DNA of 64,000 nt from Megalonaias nervosa (GCA_016617855.1 JAECUM010003208.1:18501-82500); one strand, 5' to 3'. Shown: positions 40,101 to 47,109, counted from the first letter of the stretch. Numbers and translations are program-made. The notes: generated from the sequence alone by a model not told the origin.

Positions 40101-41542
40101 ATGTAACCATTCTTCAGCATCGGGTATGTATTTTTCAAATAAACTAGTACATGGTCTTGATAATTCTTGCTCACTGCTTTTGCAGTATTGTAGAAAAACT
40201 CGGACGGACTGGGAAAATTACTTAAAAATTTTGCCATATCAAATTCTAAATTTTCCAGCTCTCTCTTGAAAGCCTGCTTCTTTTCTTTTTCTATTCTCTC
40301 TTTTAACTTTGGGTAGTTTCTATTTTCAAGTAACTCTGCTGCTATTTTTTTCACCCTGTCACCATCATTCAGATTTTCTTCCAATCTCTGATACAAATAA
40401 TCAGGGTCACAATCTGGTAATATTTCACGTAGTTCCTTCACATCCTGCACTAATCTATCTTCCAAAGTTAATGGTTGCTTCCCTTTATTTTCATATTCAG
40501 TCTGTGAATCAAATGATGGAATATGCTCTTCTGGTATCGTTTCTTGACTATCACCATCAGATTTTGTCAGCTCTTCTAAAACAATTTTGACTCGATCAGG
40601 CTTATCAAAATGAGCCTCTAAATAGGCATATATTTCACTTGTATCCTTGCATGGCAATGCCTTATGAATAGTTCTCACATCTCTGTATAATGGATTTTTC
40701 TTAAATTCTGGATTACTTAACAGAGGGTCAGATCCAATACTGCTATCAGACTTTGCATCCCGAGTTTCTGGAACACTCCTTGCACTTTCCTGAATTTTGT
40801 TTGACACAATTTTAACACGATCTGAACTCTCCATCTCCTGTTCAAGAAGTGCATAAACTTCATTTGGGTCTGCATTAGGACAAATTTCCATTACTTTCCT
40901 CACATCCTCTACAATTTTCTCTGTCTTATCATCACCTTCCTTTTCTTTTGGTAATTCTTCCAATATTTCATTTGTAACAATGTCTATTCTGTTGTTATCT
41001 TTCCTTCTTTCCTTAATTTTATCATATATATGGTTTACATCGGCACTTGGTACGATACATAAAATCATCTCAGCATCTCTCTGAACCGACTCTATCTTTG
41101 TTAAAGAGCTTTCAACGCTGTTCACAGATGACTCCATTTCCCCATTACCAAGGTCTTTACCTGTCGAGTGCAAATTTTCATGAACCACGCTATTTGAATT
41201 TAAATTTGAAATCATAACATCATCTAATTTTCCCCTGTCTCTGTCATTTATCTTCTCCGCATTGTCTACATTTTCATTATCATCATAGGGCTGTGTATTC
41301 TGATTCAAAACATCAAGTTCAGTACTGAGACTGTATTCCTGTGTATCACCACTTAGGTCTACACTGACTGAATTCTCCTTTTCCTGATTGCTTTTTTCTG
41401 CTTGTACAAGATCAAAATCTGTTCTGCTTTTCTTCTGGTCTGTGGAAGAGATGTGATTGGATCCATTCTCCATACTTCCACTTTCAGAAGATCCATTCAT
41501 GTTAGAAGACATTCTTTTACGAGAATTTGTTTCTGCTTCCAT
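6996..41542 (-). CDS. RNF216: RNF216 (Triad3-like) RBR E3 ubiquitin ligase, whole spliced gene
   Basis: Joining 41542-40018, 32451-32332, 28473-28038, 18293-18054, 12176-12028 and 7105-6996 on the minus strand gives 2580 nt, or 859 residues plus TAG. Every intron is GT..AG and every split codon resolves. Residues 153-408 hold four CUE-like repeats. RING1 is about 574-623, the IBR about 664-706, and RING2 is 733-761 in the order CPNC, GCNKMTC, CG, CYVC. Cys751 in KMTC is the expected catalytic thioester cysteine of an RBR ligase. The spacing and the motifs HLFCKEC, GCNKM and DYDHF match RNF216. Family knowledge: RBR ligases take ubiquitin from E2 onto RING2 before transfer, and RNF216 builds ubiquitin chains on immune-signalling, autophagy and synaptic proteins. 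Vertebrate RNF216 is of similar length (about 866-923 aa). The start is supported by an in-frame TAA shortly upstream. No break is seen, so the gene is probably functional. Confidence 0.95.
7480..8530. repeat. Tandem array in intron 5, ~145-bp unit, with unique tail
   Basis: The phrase ACCATTTTCATTTAGGACCA recurs at about 7530, 7670, 7822, 7952-8018, 8160 and 8345, mostly 140-150 bp apart. In between come phrases such as ACCATCCATTCAGGAG and GATTTTCAAGATGGC. The end (8400-8525) matches the end of the 36.7-kb array, so both derive from the same longer repeat. Short open frames here are by-products. Confidence 0.8.
9490..9990. repeat. 69-bp tandem repeat inside a dispersed repeat
   Basis: From about 9520 to 9760 a 69-bp unit is repeated 3.5 times. 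Because 69 is divisible by 3, one frame stays open for 86 codons with a 23-residue period, but nothing suggests it is translated. The block to 9990, including GGGAAATTAAACTCAAACAT, has a diverged copy in the same orientation at 42470-42860. Confidence 0.8.
10602..10865 (-). repeat. SINE family A copy (intron 5)
   Basis: tRNA-derived SINE on the minus strand. The (GTT)n run at the left is its (AAC)n tail, followed by the conserved tail-side body (GCCATTTTTCA, ATGGCAGCCAGTATA) and the tRNA-like head at the right with a degenerate B box (GATTTGAACCC). Open frames with poly-Val or poly-Thr here come from the tail. Confidence 0.85.
12028..12176 (-). CDS. RNF216: RNF216 coding exon 5: charged helical segment after RING2
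   Basis: This 149-bp exon has acceptor TACTACCATAG and donor ACAAA|GTGAGT. It encodes residues 774-824: GKCPPDSDIFELHKEEMLRA, then SEEARKKYIEEHPDAIDINL, then KYDPRKHLQQ. The Cys-Pro after the Gly pair may supply a last RING2-adjacent ligand. The rest is a Glu/Lys-rich helix, as seen after RING2 in RNF216 proteins. Inverted SINE copies lie on both sides of it, at 10602-10865 and 12293-12551. Confidence 0.92.
12293..12551 (+). repeat. SINE family A copy (intron 4, plus strand)
   Basis: Head CCCCGAGTGGCCGAGTGG (A box) and GTGGGTTCAAGTCTC (B box) resemble a Leu/Ser-type tRNA. The body runs through CTGGCTGCCATGTA and TGTGCTGAAAAATGGCATTA to an (AAC)n tail. It begins 117 bp upstream of the exon 5 acceptor (minus-strand sense). 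Confidence 0.92.
12755..13006 (-). repeat. SINE family A copy (intron 4, minus strand), well preserved
   Basis: One of the least diverged copies: (GTT)n at the left, GGATTTAACGCCATTTTTCA, ATGGCGGCCAGTATAA, B-box complement GAGACTCGAACTC and A-box complement CCACTCGGCCACTCGGGG. It lies tail to tail with the plus-strand copy 203 bp away. Confidence 0.92.
13050..14515. repeat. Second ~145-bp tandem array (intron 4)
   Basis: The phrase CTGTCAAATTTGGTCAAATT recurs at about 13080, 13222, 13357, 13600, 14120, 14270 and 14405. Between copies come GGCCATATTTGATGG-like and GTTAAGTGGTTTT-like phrases. Related single or double units lie at about 29120-29340 and 36235-36440. It differs in sequence from the 7.5-kb array but has a similar period. 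Confidence 0.75.
14880..15124. repeat. Degenerate transposon-terminus-like repeats
   Basis: Phrases such as TTTATAATGAGGT, TATATTGAGGTAGG and TTTATAGTGAGGGACCAC recur here and again at 15330-15380. They resemble decayed, repeated termini of a DNA transposon, but no boundaries could be fixed. Confidence 0.4.
15125..15330 (-). repeat. SINE-like repeat, third family
   Basis: A GTTGCTGTTGTTGG run at the left (tail complement) and GGTATCGAACTCATGACC at the right (B-box complement), followed by a weak A-box complement. It looks like an old tRNA-derived SINE of a family different from A and B. Confidence 0.6.
15381..18053. other. Rest of intron 4, no gene seen
   Basis: This is AT-rich intronic DNA with an AAATTAAAA-type low-complexity run near 15550-15610. 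I see no tRNA, exon or defined element. Confidence 0.5.
18054..18293 (-). CDS. RNF216: RNF216 coding exon 4: end of IBR and catalytic RING2
   Basis: Acceptor is TTGATTTCAG and donor GGAGG|GTAGGT. It encodes residues 694-774. IBR ligands Cys696, His705 and Cys706 are followed by a helix (TSMRAYIEARMTEAMLR) and RING2: Cys733/736, Cys746, Cys751, Cys753, Cys758 and Cys761. Cys751 is the predicted ubiquitin-accepting cysteine by comparison with other RBR ligases. DYDHF after RING2 matches the same position in vertebrate RNF216. The open frame runs about 120 bp upstream into the intron, but the acceptor and the split Arg codon fix the exon start. Confidence 0.95.
18432..18714. mobile_element. Possible short pogo/Tigger-like MITE
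   Basis: The left end reads TA-CAGTGAAACTTTCC and the right end, on the other strand, CAGTGTAGAAGTTTTC. Phrases such as AACTGGACACTGC and GTGTCCAGTTTAAG lie between as an inverted pair. Only the left TA is intact. Confidence 0.4.
18789..18972. mobile_element. hAT-type MITE (184 bp)
   Basis: Starts CAGGGGTGTCAAACC, a typical hAT (Charlie-like) terminus, and ends AAGCCTG. Flanking 8-mers TACTATTC and AACTATAC agree at 6 of 8 bases, as expected for an old 8-bp target duplication. Confidence 0.6.
19080..19245. repeat. Three tandem copies of a ~58-bp unit
   Basis: The phrase CATGTGTTTCTTAACCATGC recurs three times with CAGTGGCTTCACTCT-like tails, just inside the left outer Tigger-like terminus. 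Confidence 0.7.
19332..20253. mobile_element. Solo LTR, copy 1 (922 bp)
   Basis: Begins TGTTACGTG and ends CACGTAACA, the inverted ends expected of a retrotransposon LTR. It is flanked by GTAT on both sides (19328-19331 and 20254-20257). A conserved AATAAA lies about 90 bp before the end (GGGAAATAAATTATTTTG). No internal coding part is present. A Gypsy-type origin is inferred from the 4-bp duplication and termini only. Confidence 0.8.
20653..21541. mobile_element. Solo LTR, copy 2 (889 bp)
   Basis: Same family and orientation as the 19.3-kb copy: begins TGTTACA and ends ATACGTAACA, flanked by ATAC on both sides (20649-20652 and 21542-21545). It shares GGGAAATAAATTATTTTTG and GCTTGTTG near the 3' end. 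Confidence 0.8.
21957..22131. mobile_element. Near-perfect 175-bp palindrome (foldback MITE)
   Basis: Two arms of about 85 nt, for example GGATTAAATGATCATGGTTG in the left arm and its exact complement in the right, meet near 22044. Only a few mismatches are seen. It can form a long hairpin in the RNF216 pre-mRNA. No target duplication was recognised. Confidence 0.9.
22240..23470. other. Non-coding stretch inside the Tigger-like element
   Basis: It contains an RFX-like palindrome GTTGCTATAGCAAC near 22424 and AAGGTCAAGGTCA-type steroid-receptor half sites near 22522. The 101-codon minus-strand frame at 22299-22604 has no recognisable motif. Confidence 0.4.
23475..24040 (+). pseudogene. Tigger/pogo transposase remnant
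   Basis: 23490-23610 encodes, with stops and a shift, a CENP-B/pogo type helix-turn-helix: AFTVKEKI, LDEIKS, KQSQLTRDLGVNESTI. The next part (23611-23835) and the following frame encode the family's acidic C-terminal region, with NSVNEWLTFDNDCPVVDYV and then RQDIDYVRILQLRNMIDFAK. The DDE catalytic core that should lie between is missing. Stops and frame changes show it is dead. Weak hits to domesticated pogo-derived genes are possible, but the damage argues against a host gene. Confidence 0.75.
25080..26239 (-). pseudogene. hAT-family transposase, broken
   Basis: Reading right to left: NIPWTNCLALSCGNASVMVE (26110-26170, the usual NASVMVGxxNG region); VDELLIDAYYYLYKSSVWQH; STRWLSLANHIDQLLDNWQP (about 25850); a Ser-rich linker; SISAALRETGWNMESYAAV; then IPHSTLKE..FS with DQRASLGVDMLEALIV in a shifted frame (25180-25300), the hAT C-terminal dimerisation segment. 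At least three frame changes and stops occur. This arrangement is common in hAT-derived copies of invertebrates. No termini were identified. Confidence 0.75.
26470..26745 (-). other. Open frame of unknown nature next to the hAT remnant
   Basis: A 91-codon frame reads LKEMKQFLTPQQVKLQEITD, then a Ser/Asp/Glu-rich stretch, then KHCLQRFRREYSAVLAMFKK. It lies upstream of the hAT fragments in the same orientation and could be part of that element or of an unrelated inserted gene fragment. I do not recognise the family. Confidence 0.3.
27353..27596 (-). repeat. SINE family A copy (intron 3)
   Basis: GTTGTTGTTGTTGCTGTTG tail complement at the left, AACACCATTTTTCAGCACAA, ATGGCGGCCAGTATAA, and head complement CCACTCGGCCACTTGGGG at the right. 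It lies 442 bp downstream of the exon 3 donor. Confidence 0.9.
28038..28473 (-). CDS. RNF216: RNF216 coding exon 3: RING1 and first part of IBR
   Basis: Acceptor is TTTGATGCAG and donor TTGCAG|GTATTA. It encodes residues 549-694. RING1 cysteines are at 574, 577, 582, 590, 597 and 600 with His594, then Cys618 and Cys623. The linker helix follows (LQQVLPPSMFSILLRKLQEEE). The IBR begins at 664 (CPFC) with Cys683, 688 and 693. The exon starts upstream of the internal Met at 563, so that Met is not the gene start. The motif HLFCKECV is diagnostic of the RNF216 RING1. Confidence 0.95.
28474..29900. other. Intron 2, proximal part: no gene; one ~145-bp array unit
   Basis: At 29120-29340 the text matches units of the 13-14.5 kb array (GACAAATTTGGTCCAATTGT, GCCATACTGAATGATG). 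The rest is AT-rich with nothing recognisable. Confidence 0.5.
29938..30244 (-). repeat. SINE family B copy (intron 2)
   Basis: On the minus strand the head is CCACTCTGGTGGCCTAGTGG (A box) and GGTTTTGGGTTCGAACAC (B box), followed by a long body (CTTAATGCTGAGTG, ACCAGTCCTAACACTAAC on the plus strand). It shares its whole length with the 43.4-kb copy. Confidence 0.88.
30708..30925 (-). repeat. SINE family A copy, old (intron 2)
   Basis: Strongly diverged. GAAGAACCTGGGAAGACC, GGAGACTTGAATCCATG (B-box complement) and CCTTAGACCACTTGGCCAC (A-box complement) are still recognisable. Confidence 0.75.
30926..32331. other. Rest of intron 2, no gene seen
   Basis: AT-rich DNA with short open frames lacking recognisable motifs. 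No repeat of this window was identified in it. Confidence 0.4.
32332..32451 (-). CDS. RNF216: RNF216 coding exon 2: linker before RING1
   Basis: This 120-bp exon has acceptor TTTATTCCAG and donor GCTG|GTGAG. Both ends are phase 1. It encodes the end of codon 509 to the start of codon 549, including RSKKLRATNRQRELPYPED and then DELFFQEVLYCQHKQEIA. Basic residues are followed by an acidic, aromatic helix leading into RING1. It is too short to be seen as a long open frame, but the phase fits on both sides and the peptide reads straight into exon 3 (D-YLEEEKRQHEQRV), so the call is secure. Confidence 0.92.
32679..33889. mobile_element. 1.2-kb non-autonomous DNA transposon with TA duplication
   Basis: The left end is TA-CATTAGCCCCCCTCTTGA and the right, read inward, TA-CAGTGGTCCCCCTCTTAT. 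Both continue with GGCC/GGCCACC motifs. TA on both sides and CAG-type ends suggest a pogo/Tigger-like or mariner-like element. No transposase frame is visible inside. Confidence 0.65.
34180..34330 (-). repeat. Fragment of a dispersed repeat also seen at 53.15 kb
   Basis: Phrases ATATATACTCTTTATATTCA, CCCATTTCTTGACTGG and CCATATAATTAGTACCG match ATATATACTCTATTTTATGT, CCCATTTCCAGGCTGG and CCATACCATTAGTACCG near 53156-53222. Minus-strand frames read KKWVNIKSIYVFGWQ, which might be a coding remnant, but I cannot name it. Confidence 0.45.
35066..35285 (+). repeat. SINE family A copy (intron 1, plus strand)
   Basis: Diverged head (ATCTCACCTCTGTCTGTG, GTGGGTTAGAGTC as B box), body GAAAGCTTGCCAGTAGCTTC and tail-side GTGCTGAAAAAATGGC, followed by a short AAC run. 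Confidence 0.8.
35508..35735 (-). repeat. SINE family A copy (intron 1, minus strand)
   Basis: Inverted relative to the copy 222 bp to the left. ATGGCAGCCAGTATTTATGG, GACAAGCTTTCTTAAATACC and AGACTCTAACCCATGC (B-box complement) are recognisable. Confidence 0.8.
36235..37620. repeat. Third ~145-bp tandem array (intron 1)
   Basis: Copies of ACCATTTTCATTTAGGACCA at about 36788, 36930, 37117, 37264, 37412 and 37548, with ACCATCCATTCAGGAG between them. This is the same family as 7.48-8.5 kb. The left part (36235-36440) resembles the 13-14.5 kb array instead, so the two array families adjoin here. Confidence 0.78.
37615..38528. mobile_element. ~0.9-kb insertion splitting the repeat's tail
   Basis: In the 8.4-kb copy the tail runs unbroken from ATCCTCCAAG to CAGTTTAAGAG. 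Here the two halves lie at about 37605 and 38530, separated by ~0.9 kb. On the minus strand the right end reads CAGGGCTGGTGACCTG, hAT-like. The left end is unclear. Confidence 0.5.
38656..39869. mobile_element. Solo LTR, copy 3, interrupted by a SINE
   Basis: Begins TGTTACG (38656) and ends CACGTAACA (39869), colinear with the 19.3-kb and 20.7-kb copies once the SINE at 38671-38929 is removed. AATAAA is kept (GGGAAATAAATTATTTTG). The outer flanks CAAT and GGGT do not match. Confidence 0.78.
38671..38929 (+). repeat. SINE family A copy inside the LTR
   Basis: Well preserved: GGGGCCCCCAAGTGGCCTAA head, GTGGGTTCGAGTCTAG B box, GTGCTGAAAAATGGCATTAA and (AAC)n tail. Flanks ACGACTATGT and ACGAATATGT form a 10-bp target duplication with one mismatch. 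Confidence 0.92.
40018..41542 (-). CDS. RNF216: RNF216 coding exon 1: N-terminal region with CUE-like repeats
   Basis: This exon encodes residues 1-508 plus the first base of codon 509. It starts MEAETNSRKR. An in-frame TAA lies three codons upstream and a splice acceptor (TGTTTTTCAG) ends 10 nt before the ATG. Residues 1-150 are low-complexity, rich in Ser, Asn and Asp, and probably disordered. Four related segments follow at about 153-195, 211-252, 287-327 and 365-408. Each has the pattern hydrophobic-x-x-P-x-x-D/K-x-x-x-I/V/L-Y, then D-R-V/I-x-I-V, as in CUE-type ubiquitin-binding helices. Residues 411-430 are a charged helix (PKLKERIEKEKKQAFKRELE). Residues 432-500 look like a further degenerate CUE-like fold. 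The open frame continues 7 codons past the donor (TATG|gtaaaa), but those codons are intronic. Confidence 0.93.
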
Positions 41543-41565
41543 TTTAGATTATCTGAAAAACATAC
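41543..41565 (-). promoter_or_regulatory. Splice acceptor before the RNF216 start codon
   Basis: Minus-strand TTGTATGTTTTTCAG ends 10 nt before the ATG (AATCTAAA-ATG). The 5' UTR therefore begins in at least one further exon to the right. Confidence 0.75.
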
Positions 41566-41579
41566 AAGGTAAAATTACA

Positions 41580-42469
41580 CTCTATGATGTGAGCTAAAGT
41601 CATTTTAGGTAAAAACATTCATATTTGAAGTTTTGAGGACATTATTGGTGGCTTTACGACTACAAATCTGAGCTTTACTGGTGGCATGTCCATGGAACTG
41701 GCAGTATGGATATTTGAGACAGTAAAATCACCATCAACATTCTCAATTTCACAAGCACCTTGATTGTTATTTCTGTTCAAACACGTTCTGGAACAATCTA
41801 TACAAACAGCACAAAATGACATTATCATGGCACTACATAACACTAGTCATGACATCACAAGGCATCATTAAATTGGAAAGCAGGTTACATTTGCAAGTGT
41901 GTTAAAACGAGTTATCTACATTTTATGTGCACTTATTATGATACAAAGGTTTTGTTCCAATTTCATTTTCAGGTTGTCCAAATAATGAATAAATTAAGGA
42001 TTACTGAAATGTGACCTTAGTGGCCAAGTGGGTAGATAAAAAAAAAAATCTTGTGTTTTTAGCATAATGAAGCATGACTTGGCTTAAATCTAAACCATTT
42101 ACCTATACAACTGTATCTGACCTTCATGAGTGACACTAGAAAGACATTTTTTAAGGTCTTCAGTTGTCCACAATAGGCCTCAATCCTAATTTAAAATACT
42201 TCATGTAGACCCAATGTGGCTTCCTGTAGCATCCTACTATGAGAATATGTGGTATGTGAACAATATTATATTGCGTATACCTTCATTTATTTTGTGGGTA
42301 TTAATTTCCATTGTCTTGCTAATTATTCCATTTTTTGGTCAGTGCTTAAATTATTGAACTGGCAAATAAAACCTCATTGTCTTTGTACAGATGGACTTTG
42401 TTAGTTGGGCCTTAAAGTACAAAACAAAAACATTTCTATTTATACTTACTTTGCACTGAACCCGCATGC
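41580..42469. other. Non-coding stretch upstream of RNF216 exon 1
   Basis: No exon, RNA gene or repeat of this window recognised. It should be intronic to the RNF216 5' UTR. Confidence 0.4.
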
Positions 42470-42860
42470 CATGACTCTAAAGTACCGATTATGAATGATA
42501 AGTTTACTATCATGCCCTTGTTACCTGGAGCCTGTTATTTCCTGATTATGAATGATGTGTGACTATCATGCTTTTGTTACCCAGTGCCTTTGTTGTTAAA
42601 CCTTTGTTATTTAAATGGCTGCCATTGCTTATCTGGCTTCATTGCAACAAGTGATAAAAACATTACAACTGAACTAACTGTTCTCAGGTAACCACACTAA
42701 TCAAATGCTATAACCAATTATACATTGTAACAAAACATCACAACAATACCTCTCAAATGCACATTAATTAAGAATTTGGTGAGGAAATTAAACTCAAACA
42801 TTCTAACAGACAAATCATTGCATCTAATAACATAATATGCAATCTTTACTATAGCATGCT
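42470..42860. repeat. Second copy of the 9.5-kb dispersed repeat
   Basis: ACCGATTATGAATGAT, ACTATCATGCTTTTGTTAC, AATGGCTGCCATTG and GGAAATTAAACTCAAACAT match 9501-9950 in order. Here only about two copies of the 69-bp unit remain. Confidence 0.75.
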
Positions 42861-43394
42861 TCATTTAAAGCCTGAAGAATCTCCCTGTTCACCTGCATGG
42901 CTAGGTTGCCAGAGGCTTTGGCCCTTTATCATTACAGTTCCAAGAGGTTTCGGCCCATCCATTCCAACTTTGGTCCCTGAAAGGTTTTGGCCATTTTTTA
43001 GATTGGCCTACATTCCAGTTTGTAAGTTGTTTTAACTACTCGTATCATAATTATAGTTGCTTTCATTTCAGACATTTAAAACTGACCATGAGAATATAAA
43101 AATATAATCACAGAATGCACAATAGACATCCTAAGTTCATTGTATAAATCGTCCTATCTGCCCATTTATATTTTTGTCAATAAATAGTAATAACTTACAT
43201 GACAAACATGTTCTCGTTGTAATAGTTAAATACACTGATATATTTTTTTATCATCAGGTAAATGTACTGTGTAGAAGGTGACCCCCAACTCAGACAAGAT
43301 AAATGCAGAATTTGGAGGGGAACAGGTTACTGTTTTCAAATTTGAGGTCTGTAAGGTGAGTGTGTGTGTGTTTTTGTACGTGTGTGTGTGTCTG

Positions 43395-43682
43395 TGTGAG
43401 ATTTGGATTTTTAACATAGCTTTAACAATTTTTCAGTCATATCGCAACAATGTCTGCAATGTGGCAGTTTATAGTGATGTCTAGCACTGGGTCATGTCCC
43501 ATCCAGTTACATTATCCTGATACCAGGCTGACCAGTCCTAACACTAACCTCTTAATGCTGAGTGCGAGGCAGCTGCTTGTACCATTTTCATAAGTCTATA
43601 GTATGACTCGGACAGGGTTCGAATCCACAACCTCCTGCATCTGATGTGGATGCTTTAACCACTTAGGCCACTGAAGCAGTTG
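43395..43682 (-). repeat. SINE family B copy
   Basis: GGATTTTTAACATAGC, TGCAATGTGGCAGTTTATAG, ACCAGTCCTAACACTAAC and CTTAATGCTGAGTG as in the 29.9-kb copy. The tRNA-like head at the right keeps the B-box complement GGGTTCGAATCC. Confidence 0.88.
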
Positions 43683-44725
43683 TTTTGTAAGAAGAATCAA
43701 TTTCCATAAGTGCAATCACCAATTATGATGATGGGAACATTCCATTGTTATTAACCAGCCATAAATTGTTTAGACTAGGTCATTCACATTACAGAGCATT
43801 TACATAGCCACACTGTAATTGTGGGATGGATATTATTTCAAACTTGGCGAGTCTGAGGTTATTTTCATGGATGGAGTGAAACTGTACTGATACAATAAGG
43901 GGTTTGGTGGCCACTTAGGCCCCAAATCAGGACCCAGTAGGATTCACAGGTCAAAGTTGTTTTCACTCGTTTTTGTGAAAATATTAGGAAAAAAATCAGT
44001 GAAGCAAATACTATTTAACCAATGCCTGATGTTACTACATGTACACAGACAAATAATAAAATGATAAATTTGCAATCCTATCAATGAACTGCTCTAATGA
44101 AGTGAGAATATGAGTGGTTACATTAAGAAAGCCCCTCTTCCTTATAATATATGCACTCTCATGCTGGCTGTTTCAATTCGGTTGTTCGGTTGGAAAGAAG
44201 GTTTTAGTTCTTGCATATACTGACTTCAATGCTTGATTGTTTAATCTATGAAGAGTTAAGGTAATGTTTTAAAGGCAAAAAAGAAATTGGGATGAACAAA
44301 ATAGTATGAAGACTCATGTACATGTTACAAGATTGTTTCAAACAAGTTAACAAATTTTTTTCAACTGCCACTTTATAGTGAACTTTCAAAAAGTAATAAA
44401 AAAATTTCTTGTTTAAGGGTAGTTCATTAAGCATTTTTACTAACTTGCAATTACAATACTGTAATCTAGTTACTTCTATCAGTTAAAATTCATTATAATG
44501 AATAGCTTTTATATTGCTCTTAAGTCATGTGACCAAAATACAATGCACATGAACATCATAATTTTCATACCCATACAAAATGTGTCTATAAGATACATGA
44601 CTTTTTGTATAATTTGGATAGTTTCTACTTGAAAGTAAAATATTGCTTAAAACCAGTGTTAATTGCAGATATACTGAGAAACAGAGAGCATAATTTAAAT
44701 AAGAGAATGAAAACACATACATACG

Positions 44726-44792
<67 letters not shown>
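44726..44792. repeat. (TA)n microsatellite
   Basis: About 33 uninterrupted TA units. It produces a meaningless Tyr-Ile open frame. Confidence 0.97.
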
Positions 44793-44793
<1 letters not shown>

Positions 44794-45289
44794 CGCATCT
44801 TGCTTGACTTCCACTTCTCCCTGAACTTTCAAATTTGGACAAATAATGTCATGATTAGATGATTTTACTCTTAAATGGTTGAATTAACAAATTTAAACAA
44901 TTCTGATATGTTTCAGTTTAAATGTAAAATCCTTTAATGGTAGTACATTTGAGCAAATAATGACAAACTAGAGAAGCATGTCCTTCTATACTTTAAATTA
45001 TGGAAACATCAAATACGAATTAAACAGATTTGGGGGATTGCAACAGTTTTTCAGTTACATAAAACTGAAGAGCCATTGAAAGATGGTTTCATTTAACAAA
45101 GTTGTAAAACAAAAATAATACAACACAGAAAAAATTTAATATTTTTATCAGGTTAAAGTATACATGTCACCAAAAGAGATTACTCCTGTACATTTATTTC
45201 CATTTTGAACTCTTGAACAAAGATAAAAATGCATATGAAACAAAAATTAAAATTTGCTCTTAGTAACTGATTATAATTAATTATCAGTT

Positions 45290-45405
45290 GGTTAAGTGGA
45301 ACCAATTATCGATTATGAAATTCAAAAGCAATTATCGATTATGAAATTCAAACCATTTATCGATTATGAAATTCAAACCAATTATCGATTATGAAATTCA
45401 AACCG
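45290..45405. repeat. Tandem repeat, ~26-bp unit
   Basis: Four copies of AATTATCGATTATGAAATTC plus 5-6 bases, nearly identical. No spacers, so not a CRISPR array. Confidence 0.9.
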
Positions 45406-45409
45406 ATTC

Positions 45410-46660
45410 CCATCAGGAGTTGTATTAGTGTCCATAAAAGTTTTGCCTCTGCAAGCAATGAGGCATTCACATCAATTTTTCAGCCATGTCACTTTTGTTA
45501 CAAACTCCAACAATCTGAATGACCTGACTTATTTATTTATTAAGATATCAACATGCTGACCCGACCAAGCCCACAAAAACTAGTCCACTTCCCAAACACT
45601 GGTGTCATCCGATGCAATTAGAGTTATATACAACATTTTTCTGACAGACATATTATAAACTGATTACAACAGAAAAAACAAAGGGATTCCAATTACTTCA
45701 GACTGATACTGAATATTCATTATCATCAATCATTAATGACAAAATTGTTAAATGCATCAAGCCATTTGTGCAATTAATATGTCTATATCATCGAAGAAAG
45801 CAAACTGATTCAGATTAGATTAGACTGGTATCAGAAATTCATTAGTTGGAAATGCACTACTGATAATATGTCTATAACTATGACCAGGCATGGAACCATC
45901 CAGTAAATCAGGCTCAATCAACTGACCATAACCCATCCCCCTCCCCTCCCACAAATTTTCTCAATTAATCTACAGTGATCTCAGAAATGACCCTGAATCC
46001 CACGAAAATCACGGAAATAAGTGAATTTGCTGAAAATTCTCATTCCTGTTTCAAGCATGTGTATTGTGATCCCTCATTTCATGAGTCTGATGAGAGTGAA
46101 GCCATTCTTGATTTTGAGGAACATCATCAATTTTGAGTGTGTCATCAAATACTGAAACTTTGAATTAGCCTATTGTACCATGGATTCTAACTTAAAATGA
46201 TATAATATAGATATCACATGAGTTTGTTGTGAATTACTGCCATTTATGAGGATTTAGTATATACAGTGTATTCACAAGAAAAAAAAGACACCACTTATGA
46301 ATAGAATATGTCTCAATGCAAACAGAACTCAAAATTCTAAAACTTCTAAGCCTTACTTGAAAAAGGCCAAAACCTCTCTGAGGCCAGGGACCAGAAATGG
46401 ACAATAGGCAGACCGTCTGCTTGTTTACATCAAATGGTTCTGTTTGATCTGAAACATTAATAAATTGACAGTATTTAAAGTTCCATTGGTGGTAATCAAG
46501 TTAGATATTATAAATTGATGAATAAAATGCCTAAGCACTGTGCATTTCTCATATCCTTGATACTTTTTTAAAAAAATTGGTAGGGGGTACAAACAAATGG
46601 GAGGGTGTGTGAAAATATACTGTATGATAATGATAAACCATGTTTCAGGTGCATGAACTA
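45410..46660. other. Non-coding stretch
   Basis: No gene seen. Near 46345-46400 the phrases GGCCAAAACCTCTCTGAGG and CAGGGACCAGAAATGG mirror TTTGGTCCCTGAAAGG and TTTTGGCCATT near 42978-43000, a possible inverted pair. Confidence 0.35.
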
Positions 46661-46932
46661 GACAGTGTAACCTGTACCCATACCATAAATCCCCATAACC
46701 AAAACACATTATCTTAGATAAATCTGGTAATTAATCACAAAACAATTTATATTTGTTAGGATTGCCGTTAAGTATGTAACAGTTAAGAAAATATATATCT
46801 TTTTCATGTTTTATCTGGAATGTTTTTTTCTGGGGACTAAATTGTCTAACCCAAACAAGACAAATTTAGTACCATTGTCCCGGATTACAAAATAAGTTCA
46901 CTTTATTTTTATAATCATATGAAAGTATAAAC

Positions 46933-47109
46933 CAAGGGTCTCAAACTCAAACCACCCTGAGGGCCGCATGAAGGCATTTTCGATAGCCCAAGGGCTGCAC
47001 CACCTATGTAATCTCTCATGACACCATGTGACACCAATCATTTTGCGGGTCACAGGATATAGCTTGGCAGGCCACATGCAGCCTGTGGGTTGTGTGTTTG
47101 AGACCCCTG
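46933..47109. mobile_element. hAT MITE (177 bp) with perfect 8-bp target duplication
   Basis: Ends CAAGGGTCTCAAACTC and, inverted, CAGGGGTCTCAAACAC. GTATAAAC flanks it exactly on both sides (46925-46932, 47110-47117). The inside keeps GGGCCGCATGAAGG and GGCAGGCCACATGCAGCC, typical of Charlie-like MITEs. Confidence 0.92.

Noticed and set aside
44605..44862. Open frame with a long Tyr-Ile run
   Set aside because: Product of the (TA)n microsatellite.
45290..45405. Four regular ~26-bp repeats that might suggest a CRISPR array
   Set aside because: The units are contiguous with no unique spacers, and the context is a eukaryotic genome. It is a simple tandem repeat.
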